17,996 nucleotides of DNA from Candidatus Roizmanbacteria bacterium CG_4_9_14_0_8_um_filter_34_12 (GTDB lineage Bacteria > Patescibacteriota > Microgenomatia > UBA1406 > GWC2-37-13): the NCBI GenBank assembly GCA_002789465.1, contig PFTH01000165.1, positions 1 through 17,996 on the forward strand. The letters run 5' to 3'. Each line of letters starts with the position of its first letter. Positions within the stretch are counted from its first letter, which is position 1. The position numbers and the translations under genes were made by a program. The notes under the pieces were generated by a model. It saw nothing but the letters and a program-made list of their open reading frames with translations. It was not told where the DNA came from and did not search any database. Positions 1-7,864 of this stretch are shown one piece after another.

Positions 1-242
1 TTTCTTGTTTTTACATACGTTAAGAGTGAAGATAAAAGAATAATTAAAATTGTTAATAGTTTTGGTAGCCAGCGGAAAGATAAACTATATAAACTGGTTT
101 TTAAACCTAACAACTGCATATTTTTTATTTCTTCAGATGAAACGCTATTGGGAACGGAATTAAAAATCACAAATTTAATTAGAAAGTTTATTACGATGCC
201 AATTAGCAAAGCTCCAATTAATCTATATATATTTTTTTTCAT
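1..242 (-). CDS. Partial membrane protein, N-terminal 80 residues, runs off the left edge
   Basis: A minus-strand frame starts with ATG at 242 and stays open to base 1. The visible protein begins MKKNIYRLIGALLIG and shows one hydrophobic segment at about residues 6-27, a polar stretch with SVSSEEIKN, and a second hydrophobic segment at about residues 62-75. Its ATG overlaps the TGA stop of the upstream gene in the four bases 239-242 (ATGA), the same junction used elsewhere in this operon, so it is very likely the next, translationally coupled gene. A basic N-terminus followed by a membrane helix suggests an integral membrane protein. The catalytic acidic pair of GT-C enzymes is not in the visible part. 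The family cannot be recognised from this fragment; another glycan-related membrane protein is a guess from position only. Confidence 0.7.
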   Translation of the reverse strand, partial: MKKNIYRLIGALLIGIVINFLIKFVIFNSVPNSVSSEEIKNMQLLGLKTSLYSLSFRWLPKLLTILIILLSSLLTYVKTR

Positions 243-1954
243 AAGCGAAATGTAAACAAATATAACGGAAGTTTTGGGTTATTTATTAATGATTTTGTCA
301 TGATTAATTGTTGATCAGGTGATATTAATTTTTTTTCAATCAACAAGGGAAGAATGGTCTTTTTTTCCTCCTCGTTCGTAAATAATGCGATTTTATTATT
401 GGGCGCAAGTTTATCAAATATTTTTTCGTCCACAACATCCACAAATTGGAATTTGTCAAATGCGTCAATATAATGCCAGCCGTCAACAAAACGGGATTGA
501 CGTGTTTGCCAATATTTTTCCGGAGGAAATTGCAGACAAAATAATGGAAAAATGTAAGGAACCCCATCAATTCTTCGTGAAAAAATAAATTGATCGTACT
601 GTTGATATTTTGCCTTGATCACTTCACATATTTTATTTTCCCGCACTGCGTACATGTATCCATACTGTTTAGGATAAATCCAATAAAAAAAATATAAAAA
701 AGTCCCTACATTAATAGCAAATAAAACTCCAATAATAAAAACAATTAACTTATTACTTTTAAGTTTGTGTTTTAGTAACGAAAATGTTGTGACAAGACCA
801 AACGCTGTAAACAACTCAATAAATCCATGCATTGCTAAAGATCTTTTACTACTGGGAGCACCTTCAGTGATGGTCGAAGGTAGGGGAGCGATTAGTAGTA
901 CAAATAACAAAATAAATATTTGGGAACGCTTTTCTTTTGGACTTTTTTTAAATAATTCTTTAAATCCAAATAAAATACCTGTGTAATAAAAGGGTAATAA
1001 AATCATGAATAATAAGGGCGTATGGCTTTCAGAAACATTTCCATGGTCCTTATAATTTAGTAAAAAATCAGTTGAGAAATGCGATAGGTAATTCCCAAGA
1101 AGAGTAATTCCCGTAAACGTAAGTTTATTATGTAGCAATCTGGATTTTAAATTATTTTTATCATGGCCACGAAATTCATCAATTTCTAGAGCCAAGCCTT
1201 TATTTGCACCAAAGATTCCTACGTATTGCATTCGTGATGAAAGGCTAAGACTTGATTGTTTAAAAATTAGATAAAAAGCTAAAAGAATTATTAATAAGGG
1301 AATTAGAAATAGTTTTTTGTTTAGTTTTTGACTATTGAGGATGTTTATTAAAAAAAATATTGATAATAAAATAGGTGAAACAATTCTACCCAGATTGTAC
1401 GAGAACATTGACAGCATCAAAAACACAATAGATAGTAAAAAAAATAAAAATCGTTGACTCTTTAGATAGTTAATTTCCATTAATACACCGGTCGCAACTA
1501 AAAAACTTGATAACATAATGCCATCTCCGGAGATACGTGAGAAAAAAAATCCATATGGAGAAAGAGCTAAAAATAAACTAGCCAAAAGGCCAATTTTTTT
1601 ATTAAAAATTTTACTACCAATCAAATAAATTACCAAAATAAACAGACTTCCGGCAAGTACGTTGGTTAGTCGAATTGTTATTATGTTCAACCCAAAGAAT
1701 TTGATAAAAATCGCTGTTAGATATATGTAAAGTGGATTTTTATAATCACCAAAAGCTTGAAAGATTAACGGAAAGCGCGTTTCCCACTCGTCCTTACCTG
1801 TTTGCGCGATAGAGAACGCGTTATAGCCAACACTTGCCTCATCCCATTCCGGTCCTGGAGGAATTGAACCGAGTTTGTAAAATCTAAAAAAAGTCCCAAC
1901 AATAAAAATAACAGTTAGAAGTACCAAATACTTGTTAATTTTGATTTTGTTCAT
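239..1954 (-). CDS. GT-C glycosyltransferase, PMT/ArnT-like (GT39 superfamily)
   Basis: This 571-residue integral membrane protein probably transfers a sugar from a polyprenyl-phosphate carrier to an acceptor on the outer face of the membrane. After a first membrane helix (about residues 9-24) comes the acidic motif WDEA (D38, E39) in the first extracytoplasmic loop, where PMT and ArnT enzymes keep their catalytic acid. Then follow DYKNPLY at 70-76, in the place of the usual KPPL or HPPL motif, and SRISGDG (R140, D144) in the second loop. About ten further hydrophobic segments and a soluble C-terminal tail of about 120 residues complete it. The start is ATG at 1954, overlapping the TGA of the upstream gene in bases 1951-1954. 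Its own TGA overlaps the next gene. Family assignment is firm; sugar and acceptor are unknown. Confidence 0.85.
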   Translation of the reverse strand: MNKIKINKYLVLLTVIFIVGTFFRFYKLGSIPPGPEWDEASVGYNAFSIAQTGKDEWETRFPLIFQAFGDYKNPLYIYLTAIFIKFFGLNIITIRLTNVLAGSLFILVIYLIGSKIFNKKIGLLASLFLALSPYGFFFSRISGDGIMLSSFLVATGVLMEINYLKSQRFLFFLLSIVFLMLSMFSYNLGRIVSPILLSIFFLINILNSQKLNKKLFLIPLLIILLAFYLIFKQSSLSLSSRMQYVGIFGANKGLALEIDEFRGHDKNNLKSRLLHNKLTFTGITLLGNYLSHFSTDFLLNYKDHGNVSESHTPLLFMILLPFYYTGILFGFKELFKKSPKEKRSQIFILLFVLLIAPLPSTITEGAPSSKRSLAMHGFIELFTAFGLVTTFSLLKHKLKSNKLIVFIIGVLFAINVGTFLYFFYWIYPKQYGYMYAVRENKICEVIKAKYQQYDQFIFSRRIDGVPYIFPLFCLQFPPEKYWQTRQSRFVDGWHYIDAFDKFQFVDVVDEKIFDKLAPNNKIALFTNEEEKKTILPLLIEKKLISPDQQLIMTKSLINNPKLPLYLFTFRL

Positions 1955-3462
1955 GGCATCAATTCAAATAAATCCATTGATGTTTCGCCTTTGGGTTTGG
2001 GAAAGCGTTTTATCAGTTTAAGCGGAAGATCAGGTTCATATGATTTTTTATAAATATAAACAACAAGTACTTGATTACTCGCAAGTTCTTTTTGTTGTGA
2101 TATTAGGGCTTCTTTGTTAAGTGGCCAATAACCTTTAATATTTATCCGGTCGTTTTCATTGACAAATACACTTAACACATCTCCAGACATACCAAAATCG
2201 CCCTCGGCGAGAATTAATACTGGTTTTGATTTTGCTTTTTCCCGAGCGATTTCAATAATTTCTTGTGCACCCCAACCGGAGTTTCCACCATTGATATATT
2301 GACCCTGATCAATTTCTGGAAAAGGAATTTTTTTAAAATCAAAAAGAATTGTATAGTTAAAATAACCTACAAATAAAATATAGATGATAATAAGTGTTCG
2401 GGATAATACTTTATTAACTCTAGTGACTGCATATGTGGCAGGGACAATCAAAAGCATGGCGATGAAATTGACATAGCGCGGATAAAGAACAATAGAAAAC
2501 ACGGCGATAATCAGATATGAAGTAATTAACCAAATGCTTAAATATATCGCCAAACGCCGGTCTTTTTTGAATAATAAATAAAGTCCAAACAATCCAATAA
2601 AAGGCAAAATATAACCTGACTCGATAAAAACATACTCAGGAACTGCTTGTAGATGGTAGATTAATCCTTCCATGGGATTTTTTAAAAATTGAGAAAACGA
2701 TCTGACAAATGTTCCGTTTTTTTGTGCAATATAGTGCATATATGGGGATAAACGTTGGATGTTATAGATTGAAATTGCGAAAAAGCAAACAAGTAGAAAT
2801 AAAAGAAAAAAGTTTATTATTTTTTTAACATTATCTTTCTTTTTTTGTTCAAAGATTAAAAGTGGAGCCAAAGCGCTAAGTCCAATGAACAACTTAACTG
2901 ATGATTTTGAAAGAAGAGAAAGACCGGCAATCAATCCAAAAATTAAAGCAACATCAAGTCGAATTGTCCTAACAAGGAGAATCGAAAAAAACCATATCCA
3001 AATAAAGGCAGCATTGACGCCGGAATCCATTAAAGCCATCCGATCATAAAAAAGAAAATAGGGTGTGAGGATATAAAAAAATACTCCCCAATATGCTGCT
3101 TTTTTGCCAAACAAATAGAAACACAGAGCAAATATTCCTGTTAATCCAATTAATCCGGTTGCAACAGCAAACATTCTTCCACCAAGAAGGGCGTTGTTGG
3201 GAAATAGTTTCAAAAAGGGGATTGTGCCCCAGGTTTGAAGCGGTTGGCGACCATCTGTTAATGAGATGAAACGCCAGGAAGCATCATGCCATGCAGTTTT
3301 TGCCCAGCGGATATAAATTCCTTCATCACCAAAAATCGGAAATTTATCAAGATTAATCAGGCGGGTTATAAAATAAACGATTAATAAAATCACGATAAAT
3401 ATTACATCTTTTCGTGAAAATAGCTTTTTAATTTTTTGCCAGATAAAAAAAATATCAAACAT
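1951..3462 (-). CDS. GT-C glycosyltransferase, PMT_2-type (GT39 superfamily)
   Basis: This is a polytopic membrane protein of 503 residues. The first helix spans about 20-36 and is followed by FGDEGIY (D46, E47), the candidate catalytic pair. GRQPLQTW at 71-78 corresponds to the substrate-loop motif. YDRMALMDSG (R141, D146) matches the Arg...Asp motif of the second periplasmic loop in ArnT/PMT_2 proteins. Hydrophobic segments continue to about residue 380, and the last 110 residues form a soluble, probably external domain with no recognised family. Its ATG lies 8 bases inside the end of the upstream gene and its TGA shares ATGA with the downstream gene, so translation is probably coupled on both sides. 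The sequence differs greatly from the neighbouring GT-C proteins, so these are not recent duplicates. Donor and acceptor cannot be inferred. Confidence 0.85.
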   Translation of the reverse strand: MFDIFFIWQKIKKLFSRKDVIFIVILLIVYFITRLINLDKFPIFGDEGIYIRWAKTAWHDASWRFISLTDGRQPLQTWGTIPFLKLFPNNALLGGRMFAVATGLIGLTGIFALCFYLFGKKAAYWGVFFYILTPYFLFYDRMALMDSGVNAAFIWIWFFSILLVRTIRLDVALIFGLIAGLSLLSKSSVKLFIGLSALAPLLIFEQKKKDNVKKIINFFLLFLLVCFFAISIYNIQRLSPYMHYIAQKNGTFVRSFSQFLKNPMEGLIYHLQAVPEYVFIESGYILPFIGLFGLYLLFKKDRRLAIYLSIWLITSYLIIAVFSIVLYPRYVNFIAMLLIVPATYAVTRVNKVLSRTLIIIYILFVGYFNYTILFDFKKIPFPEIDQGQYINGGNSGWGAQEIIEIAREKAKSKPVLILAEGDFGMSGDVLSVFVNENDRINIKGYWPLNKEALISQQKELASNQVLVVYIYKKSYEPDLPLKLIKRFPKPKGETSMDLFELMP

Positions 3463-4615
3463 ATTTTGGAAAGATAAATTTAATAGCTAATGTGATTATT
3501 ATATATAACGGATAGAAAATTAGCATAAGATATCGTGGTGATATTGGAACAAAAGCAAGATACGATAGACAAAATAATATCCATAAAGACAGATAAATTA
3601 TGGGGGATTGAAATAGTTTTTGTTTCTCTATTTTAGATTTTTTGATTAAAAAAGGCGCAAGCATTGAAAGAATTCCACTAATAAAAAATAAAGGCCAAAA
3701 AATACTCCAGTTTTGATATTTAATATAACCAAAATCACCCCACCAAATTTTCCAACAGTTAAATAGAATAAATGGAAAAATCGCTCCAAAAGAACTTGCC
3801 GATCTGGCAGCGTTTTGACTCCAGTATAAAAAAATCCATTTTTGCGATTTTAAAAAAGATATAAATGTTCCACCTTTGATGAAAAAAACACTGTAGCTTA
3901 ACAAATAGATAATAAATCCGATTGTGATTATACAAAGTGATGCAAAAAGTGTTTTATAGATATTTTTATTTTTAAGTAATAGATATAGCGAAGAAACTCC
4001 AAGTGCAATTAAAGCCGGGAAATACATTTTTACGCTGGAAAGAAAACCAAAAATAATCCCAGATATAATTAAGTATTGTATTTTTTGTTTTTTCATCCAG
4101 ATAAGGAAAGTGAAAAAGAAAAGAATTAAAAACAAAACTTGAATGGAATCAAGCATTGGTGAATAAATAATTTGATCAATAAACATAGTGTCCAAAGATA
4201 AAAATAAGATTGATAGGATGGTAAGTATGATTGAGTTGGTGAGAAATAGTGTTAATAAATACACACTTATTAAAGTAGATAATCCGATAAAAAGAGCAAT
4301 TGTTCTTTGATTACCAGTAATAATTGTGAAAAGTCCAATCATATATTTTCCAAGTGGTGGGTGATCGGAGTTAATTAATATTGGATTTAATCCGTTTATA
4401 TATTGATATCCTGCATGGGCATAAATTTCTTCATCGGAAATCGGGGTCTTTGATTGGGGAATGATATACTGCGACTGGTTGTATTTTTTTTCATAAAGCT
4501 TGGGGTCAAATTTTTCCGTGAAACGCGACCAATTCTTTGCAATTGGTAATATAACATTAAAGAATAATGAAATCGCAGTAACGATCGTAATAATCACTCT
4601 AATCCTTTGTTTCAT
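3455..4615 (-). CDS. GT-C glycosyltransferase, protein-O-mannosyltransferase-like, short form
   Basis: At 386 residues this is the shortest complete GT-C protein here, mainly because it stops soon after the last membrane helix (ending KFIFPKYV) and lacks the soluble C-terminal domain of its neighbours. The first helix (about 6-25) is followed by ISDEEIYAHAGY (D61, E62) and by SDHPPLGKYMIG, whose HPPLGK (85-90) is close to the motif of true protein O-mannosyltransferases. FIDQIIYSPMLDS (D156) matches the second-loop motif. Its ATG overlaps the TGA of the gene upstream in bases 4612-4615 and its end overlaps the next gene by 8 bases. Of the set it looks most like PMT itself, so a protein acceptor is possible, but this is inference. 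Confidence 0.82.
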   Translation of the reverse strand: MKQRIRVIITIVTAISLFFNVILPIAKNWSRFTEKFDPKLYEKKYNQSQYIIPQSKTPISDEEIYAHAGYQYINGLNPILINSDHPPLGKYMIGLFTIITGNQRTIALFIGLSTLISVYLLTLFLTNSIILTILSILFLSLDTMFIDQIIYSPMLDSIQVLFLILFFFTFLIWMKKQKIQYLIISGIIFGFLSSVKMYFPALIALGVSSLYLLLKNKNIYKTLFASLCIITIGFIIYLLSYSVFFIKGGTFISFLKSQKWIFLYWSQNAARSASSFGAIFPFILFNCWKIWWGDFGYIKYQNWSIFWPLFFISGILSMLAPFLIKKSKIEKQKLFQSPIIYLSLWILFCLSYLAFVPISPRYLMLIFYPLYIIITLAIKFIFPKYV

Positions 4616-6042
4616 TTTTTGTAAAGTTGAATATTATCAAAACTTTGTAATAAATTTAGCTTATTAATTGTTGAAATAAGTTTAACATCGTTGTTGTAAA
4701 AAGCTATACAATTGTCAGTTGGTATATTATTAAGATAATCCTTAAGCTCATTCAAATCATAAATAAAATCCACCTTTTTTCCAAAATAATAAACAATACT
4801 GGGATGATCGCCCCACCAACGCGTTGTTTGAATCACCAGATTCATATTTTTTAATGTTGAGTAAGTATTTCGGGTATTGTTAGGAATTAAAAATCCAAGA
4901 CGATTACATTGATTCTTTGCATAAATTGCCAATTGATAATGTTTGTCAGGTTGTGAATAGTGGGTTGTGAAAAATTCACTACTTACAATTGCGTTATTTA
5001 TTATCAGTCCAGTTAGGATCAGAACGATTACTGTATTTATAATTCTGTATTTCCTAAAAAGATTAATAGAGTAAGCAGAAATAAAAGCAAATTGAGGAAT
5101 GATGACGTATAAGTACCAGGTAATTTTTGTTTTAGTGAGATTTAAAAACAAAAACCAAGGAACAAAAAATAACAAATAAAATATATTTTTTTTCTTTTTA
5201 AAAAAGTCAATGAAAATAAAAATTATTCCCAAGGGCAAAAGCCATTTAATCAATCCTAATTGATTGAATAGTTCATCAAAATAAAAAGTTCTTTGTCCAA
5301 AATGCGACTCAATTGATGAAGTGACTCTTTTTAAGTGACTTTCAAGGAAATGTGCTCGAATAAAATCCTGTTTATAAATAAATAACATTATCAAATACCA
5401 AGATAAAATAATAATTATTTGAGTAAGAATTGATTTTATGTTGTTTGCAGTTTTCTTATCTTTGGCTATAAGTTTTTTCCATACTTGATATCCTAATAAC
5501 ATCATTGCCGGATAAAATCCAAGTAATGATTTGCTTAAAACTCCAACTGCGAGAAAAAATAATGACCACCAAAAATGTGGGAAGAATACGATGTACCCCA
5601 TCCATCCTAATAATAGAAAAACATCAACATTAAGTACTTGGGAACGTTGTACAAACAGGGGAATGAAGCTGGTAAAAATTACGGTTAGAAAAGCAATGGA
5701 TTTATTTTTTGTGATGCGATAATAAAAAACATAAATTAGCCCCAAAACAAGTAAAGATAACCCGAGTGTTGCAAAACGCATGGAAAGTTCCGAAGCAAAA
5801 GGGAGTCGACCGATTAGACCGTAAAAAAGCGGTACTAGGGGTGGTTTATCTAGCCAAACCTGTCCTTGCCAAAGCGGGGTTAAAGACAATTTATTTATCA
5901 TTTCTCTTCCCACCTGAGCATAAATTCCCTCGTCCCAGTCGTAAAAAGGAGTTTGAAAGTTAATAAATTTATAGGCAGTAATAAAAAAATAAAAAGCTAA
6001 ATATAAAATTATTCCCCAGTGATGTTTAATAACTTTTATCAT
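4612..6042 (-). CDS. ArnT-like GT-C glycosyltransferase (GT39 superfamily)
   Basis: This 476-residue protein carries the clearest ArnT/PMT_2 signature in the window: FYDWDEGIYAQVGREM (D37, E38), then WLDKPPL at 63-69, then RSQVLNVD (R133, D140). About ten membrane helices follow, then an external tail of about 110 residues with WWGDHPSIVYYFG. In characterised relatives such as ArnT the enzyme takes a sugar from undecaprenyl phosphate and places it on an extracytoplasmic acceptor; lipid A is unlikely as acceptor if this is a CPR cell. ATG at 6042 is the first in-frame start before the first helix; no Shine-Dalgarno is visible. A 186-base gap containing a palindromic repeat separates it from the gene upstream, while it overlaps the downstream gene by 4 bases. 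Confidence 0.88.
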   Translation of the reverse strand: MIKVIKHHWGIILYLAFYFFITAYKFINFQTPFYDWDEGIYAQVGREMINKLSLTPLWQGQVWLDKPPLVPLFYGLIGRLPFASELSMRFATLGLSLLVLGLIYVFYYRITKNKSIAFLTVIFTSFIPLFVQRSQVLNVDVFLLLGWMGYIVFFPHFWWSLFFLAVGVLSKSLLGFYPAMMLLGYQVWKKLIAKDKKTANNIKSILTQIIIILSWYLIMLFIYKQDFIRAHFLESHLKRVTSSIESHFGQRTFYFDELFNQLGLIKWLLPLGIIFIFIDFFKKKKNIFYLLFFVPWFLFLNLTKTKITWYLYVIIPQFAFISAYSINLFRKYRIINTVIVLILTGLIINNAIVSSEFFTTHYSQPDKHYQLAIYAKNQCNRLGFLIPNNTRNTYSTLKNMNLVIQTTRWWGDHPSIVYYFGKKVDFIYDLNELKDYLNNIPTDNCIAFYNNDVKLISTINKLNLLQSFDNIQLYKK

Positions 6043-6055
6043 ATTTTTTTGTTAT

Positions 6056-6217
6056 TGTCATCGCGAACCCGCCGAGTCTAACTCGGCGAGGTGTGGCGAT
6101 CCCTGCCTGCCGGCAGGCAGGCCGTTACCAATAAAACGTCATATATTAACGGGATTGTCCCTCGAACTATGCTCGGGATTATAACTTCCTCCACTTGAGC
6201 AAGGATTCGCAATGACA
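6056..6217 (-). repeat. 162-bp palindromic repeat (family P), left inverted copy flanking the 6229-7665 gene
   Basis: The ends are imperfect inverted repeats: TGTCATCGCGAA at the left and the complement of TGTCATTGCGAA at the right. Inside lie several smaller palindromes, including GCCGAGT...ACTCGGC and the perfect 20-mer CCTGCCTGCCGGCAGGCAGG at 6102-6121. Read on the minus strand, its first ~125 bases match the copy at 7681-7843 with few differences; a shared core reads GTTAATAT...TTATTGGTAA. It fills the gap between the stop at 6229 and the start at 6042. Palindromes of the GTCATTGCGA type are common, MITE- or REP-like elements in many bacteria. No transposase lies here, so it is presumably mobilised in trans or is a relic. 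Confidence 0.85.
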
Positions 6218-6228
6218 TTATTTATTGA

Positions 6229-7665
6229 TCATAAAGAATCTTTTTCTATAACTTGTGATATATCTTTCTTGATTTCAAACGCTTGTTTAAAAACCTGGTT
6301 TTGATAATAAAAATATGTTCGAATTTCATAAATCGCAGACAATATAAGCAACATAAAAACAATATAAATAGAAATTTTTCGATACTGATTAGGAATAAAT
6401 TTTGTGAGCCATTGTAAACCAAGAACGATAAAATAAACAATACTGGGTATGACCGTGAAAGTACGAAGCATGTGAGGATTTTCATGTGGGTATGTTAGTA
6501 AAGTCGGAATAAGACTGATGATAAAATAAATCAGAAACAATTGATTAGTTTTATTTTGACGTTGGTGAATGCCAACAATAAGACCGACTAAGAATAATAT
6601 TCCAATCAAAGGATTAAGTGCAGATTTTAGAGGATAGTTATGTCTTCCGTTTACGTCTCCGCGAACATTAAACATCAAAGCTGTTTTGACGATATTTTGC
6701 CCCAAATAACTAAATTTATTTGTTATTGAAACACTATTATTGGTTAAGAACGATTGTTGATTAACACGAATATCCGGATTACGAATCAGATAAAAAGACA
6801 ATGGCATGGTTAAGATAATAAAAGAAATCAGGAATGGTAATATTTTTGTTTTGTTTTTGGTAATAAATAAATAAAACAATGGGACAAGGAAAAATATTCG
6901 GCCTGGAGTGTAGGAGTTAAACGCCAGTCCTGCAAATAGTCCGCTTAATAATAAAAAAAATACGTCACTCTGGCCCGCTTCGCCGAAGCTACCCGCCAAA
7001 GGCAAGGTTCGCCAAGGGCGACAGCGAGGCGAGCTTGACCAGAATCTACTATGTTTGATTCTGGAGTCGCTCCGCTCCCCAAAATGACATTTTACTTTGA
7101 GCAAAAAAAATAAAGAACATAATTCAAGAAACAACAAAAAAGTTGCCTCAAATGCAAAACGGGAAAAATTAAAATACCAACGTAGGGAAAGAAAAATAAA
7201 AGCAAGGATAAATGCTTTGTCATCGCGAGCGAACCCGCTTAATCGGGTGAGCGTGGCGATCCCATTACCAATAAGACGTCTTATATTAACGAGATTGCCA
7301 CGCCCGCTGAGCGGGCTCGCAATGACATTATTCTTAAAATTAGATTTAGTTTTGAATATAATATGAAATATCAGATAAATAATTATGACATTTAGTATTC
7401 CAAACAACGCGCTGGGAAAACGTAGTGCAAAATTATTGATTCCAAACAGTTTAAATGATCCAAGAAGAACATAGAAATATAAAGTTGAATGACCCGTGGC
7501 AAGTTTGCTATAAGGAACATATGGTTTTCCCTGTAAACTTAAAGAAAGCTTGGTAAATTCCACTTCATCAAAGTTTAAATTTTTTGGAACGTGATTAAAC
7601 TGGTAAAAAGTTATGAATATTGAAAGACCAATCAAAATAATTAACTGGAAGATTACATTTTTCAT
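6229..7665 (-). CDS. GT-C glycosyltransferase (GT39 superfamily) with two in-frame palindromic-repeat insertions
   Basis: This polytopic protein has 478 residues from ATG 7665. LNFDEVEF carries the acidic pair (D33, E34), and FSRFAFEA has R169 and E173 in the second-loop position. Two stretches do not look like protein of this family. Residues 114-149 (containing LVNIRRLIGNG and GFARDD) are encoded by a palindromic repeat at 7218-7327. Residues 193-235 (containing HFGERSD and LPLAGSFGEAGQ) are encoded by another at 6963-7089. Both fall in hydrophilic loops between helices, and the frame stays open across them, so the protein may still work. An ATG at 7686 would add seven residues but lies in the end of a flanking repeat; 7665 is preferred because TATAAA lies 7 nt upstream. 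Inverted repeats bound the gene on both sides. Confidence 0.82.
   Translation of the reverse strand: MKNVIFQLIILIGLSIFITFYQFNHVPKNLNFDEVEFTKLSLSLQGKPYVPYSKLATGHSTLYFYVLLGSFKLFGINNFALRFPSALFGILNVIIIYLIFHIIFKTKSNFKNNVIASPLSGRGNLVNIRRLIGNGIATLTRLSGFARDDKAFILAFIFLSLRWYFNFSRFAFEATFLLFLELCSLFFLLKVKCHFGERSDSRIKHSRFWSSSPRCRPWRTLPLAGSFGEAGQSDVFFLLLSGLFAGLAFNSYTPGRIFFLVPLFYLFITKNKTKILPFLISFIILTMPLSFYLIRNPDIRVNQQSFLTNNSVSITNKFSYLGQNIVKTALMFNVRGDVNGRHNYPLKSALNPLIGILFLVGLIVGIHQRQNKTNQLFLIYFIISLIPTLLTYPHENPHMLRTFTVIPSIVYFIVLGLQWLTKFIPNQYRKISIYIVFMLLILSAIYEIRTYFYYQNQVFKQAFEIKKDISQVIEKDSL
6963..7089 (-). repeat. 127-bp palindromic repeat (family Q) inside the 6229-7665 gene
   Basis: The repeat runs from CGTCACTCTGG to the complement of TGTCATTTTGG, so its ends are imperfect inverted repeats. 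It contains a further inverted pair, CCAGAATC and GATTCTGG, around ten bases, and GC-rich arms such as GGAGCGGAGCGACTCC. It is far more GC-rich than the gene around it. It belongs to a different family from the GTCATTGCGA elements. On the minus strand it is read without a stop as residues 193-235 of the glycosyltransferase. A second copy of this family was not seen in the window, so the borders rest on the terminal inverted repeats and the change in composition. Confidence 0.75.
7218..7327 (-). repeat. 110-bp palindromic repeat (family P, short form) inside the 6229-7665 gene
   Basis: The ends TGTCATCGCGAGC and GCTCGCAATGACA are inverted repeats with one mismatch. The centre holds the perfect palindrome ATAAGACGTCTTAT, part of the core shared with the copies at 6056, 7681 and 10791. 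GATTGCCACGC and GCGTGGCGATC lie symmetrically on either side. It lacks the 20-mer CCTGCCTGCCGGCAGGCAGG found in the longer copies. Read on the minus strand in the gene's frame it gives VIASPLSGRGNLVNIRRL and GNGIATLTRLSGFARDD, with no stop. The same frame of the family is used in the plus-strand gene at 10141-11397. Confidence 0.85.
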
Positions 7666-7672
7666 TATGGTA

Positions 7673-7678
7673 TTTATA
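7673..7678 (-). promoter_or_regulatory. Possible -10 hexamer TATAAA for the 6229-7665 gene
   Basis: On the minus strand TATAAA is followed by seven bases and then ATG at 7665, between the flanking repeat and the gene. The same spacing of a TATAAT-like hexamer just before ATG is seen at other starts here and would give a leaderless or nearly leaderless mRNA. No -35 box is evident, and such hexamers arise by chance in AT-rich DNA, so support is weak. Confidence 0.3.
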
Positions 7679-7680
7679 AA

Positions 7681-7843
7681 TGTCATTGCTAATCCTCGCT
7701 CAAGTGGAGGAAGTTATAATCCCGAGCATAGTTCGAGGGACAATCCCGTTAATATAAGATGTCTTATTGGTAACGGCCTGCCTGCCGGCAGGCAGGGATC
7801 GCCGCACTCCGTCGAGTCATACTCGACTTCGCTCGCGATGACA
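7681..7843 (+). repeat. 163-bp palindromic repeat (family P), right inverted copy flanking the 6229-7665 gene
   Basis: The ends are TGTCATTGC at the left and the complement of TGTCATCGCGAG at the right. Its first ~125 bases are almost the same as the copy at 6056-6217 read from the other strand, including GTGGAGGAAGTTATAATCCC and the 20-mer palindrome at 7777-7796. The last ~35 bases differ more, with GTCGAGT...ACTCGAC in place of GCCGAGT...ACTCGGC; the stem is kept although its bases change. It fills most of the gap between the GT2 gene and the 6229-7665 gene. Confidence 0.85.
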
Positions 7844-7864
7844 ATATCGTAAATCTCGTAAATT

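Noticed and set aside
340..986. Several open frames of 67-76 codons over the 239-1954 gene
   Set aside because: They are shadows on other frames of a well-supported glycosyltransferase and show no domain or start signal.
7097..7366. Plus-strand open frame of 89 codons opposite the 6229-7665 gene
   Set aside because: It is formed largely by the palindromic repeat read on the other strand plus Lys/Arg-rich antisense sequence, and it has no family features.
6229..7665. Pseudogene call for the glycosyltransferase with inserts
   Set aside because: Both inserts keep the frame, no stop or frameshift is present, and the motifs and helices on either side are intact.
6056..7843. Complete transposon
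   Set aside because: There is no transposase or target-site duplication that I could find; only the repeat-bounded arrangement is supported.
7613..7852. Plus-strand open frame of 79 codons across the right flanking repeat
   Set aside because: Its product is almost wholly translated repeat, containing GNGLPAGRQG; there is no start signal, and it overlaps the start of a real gene.
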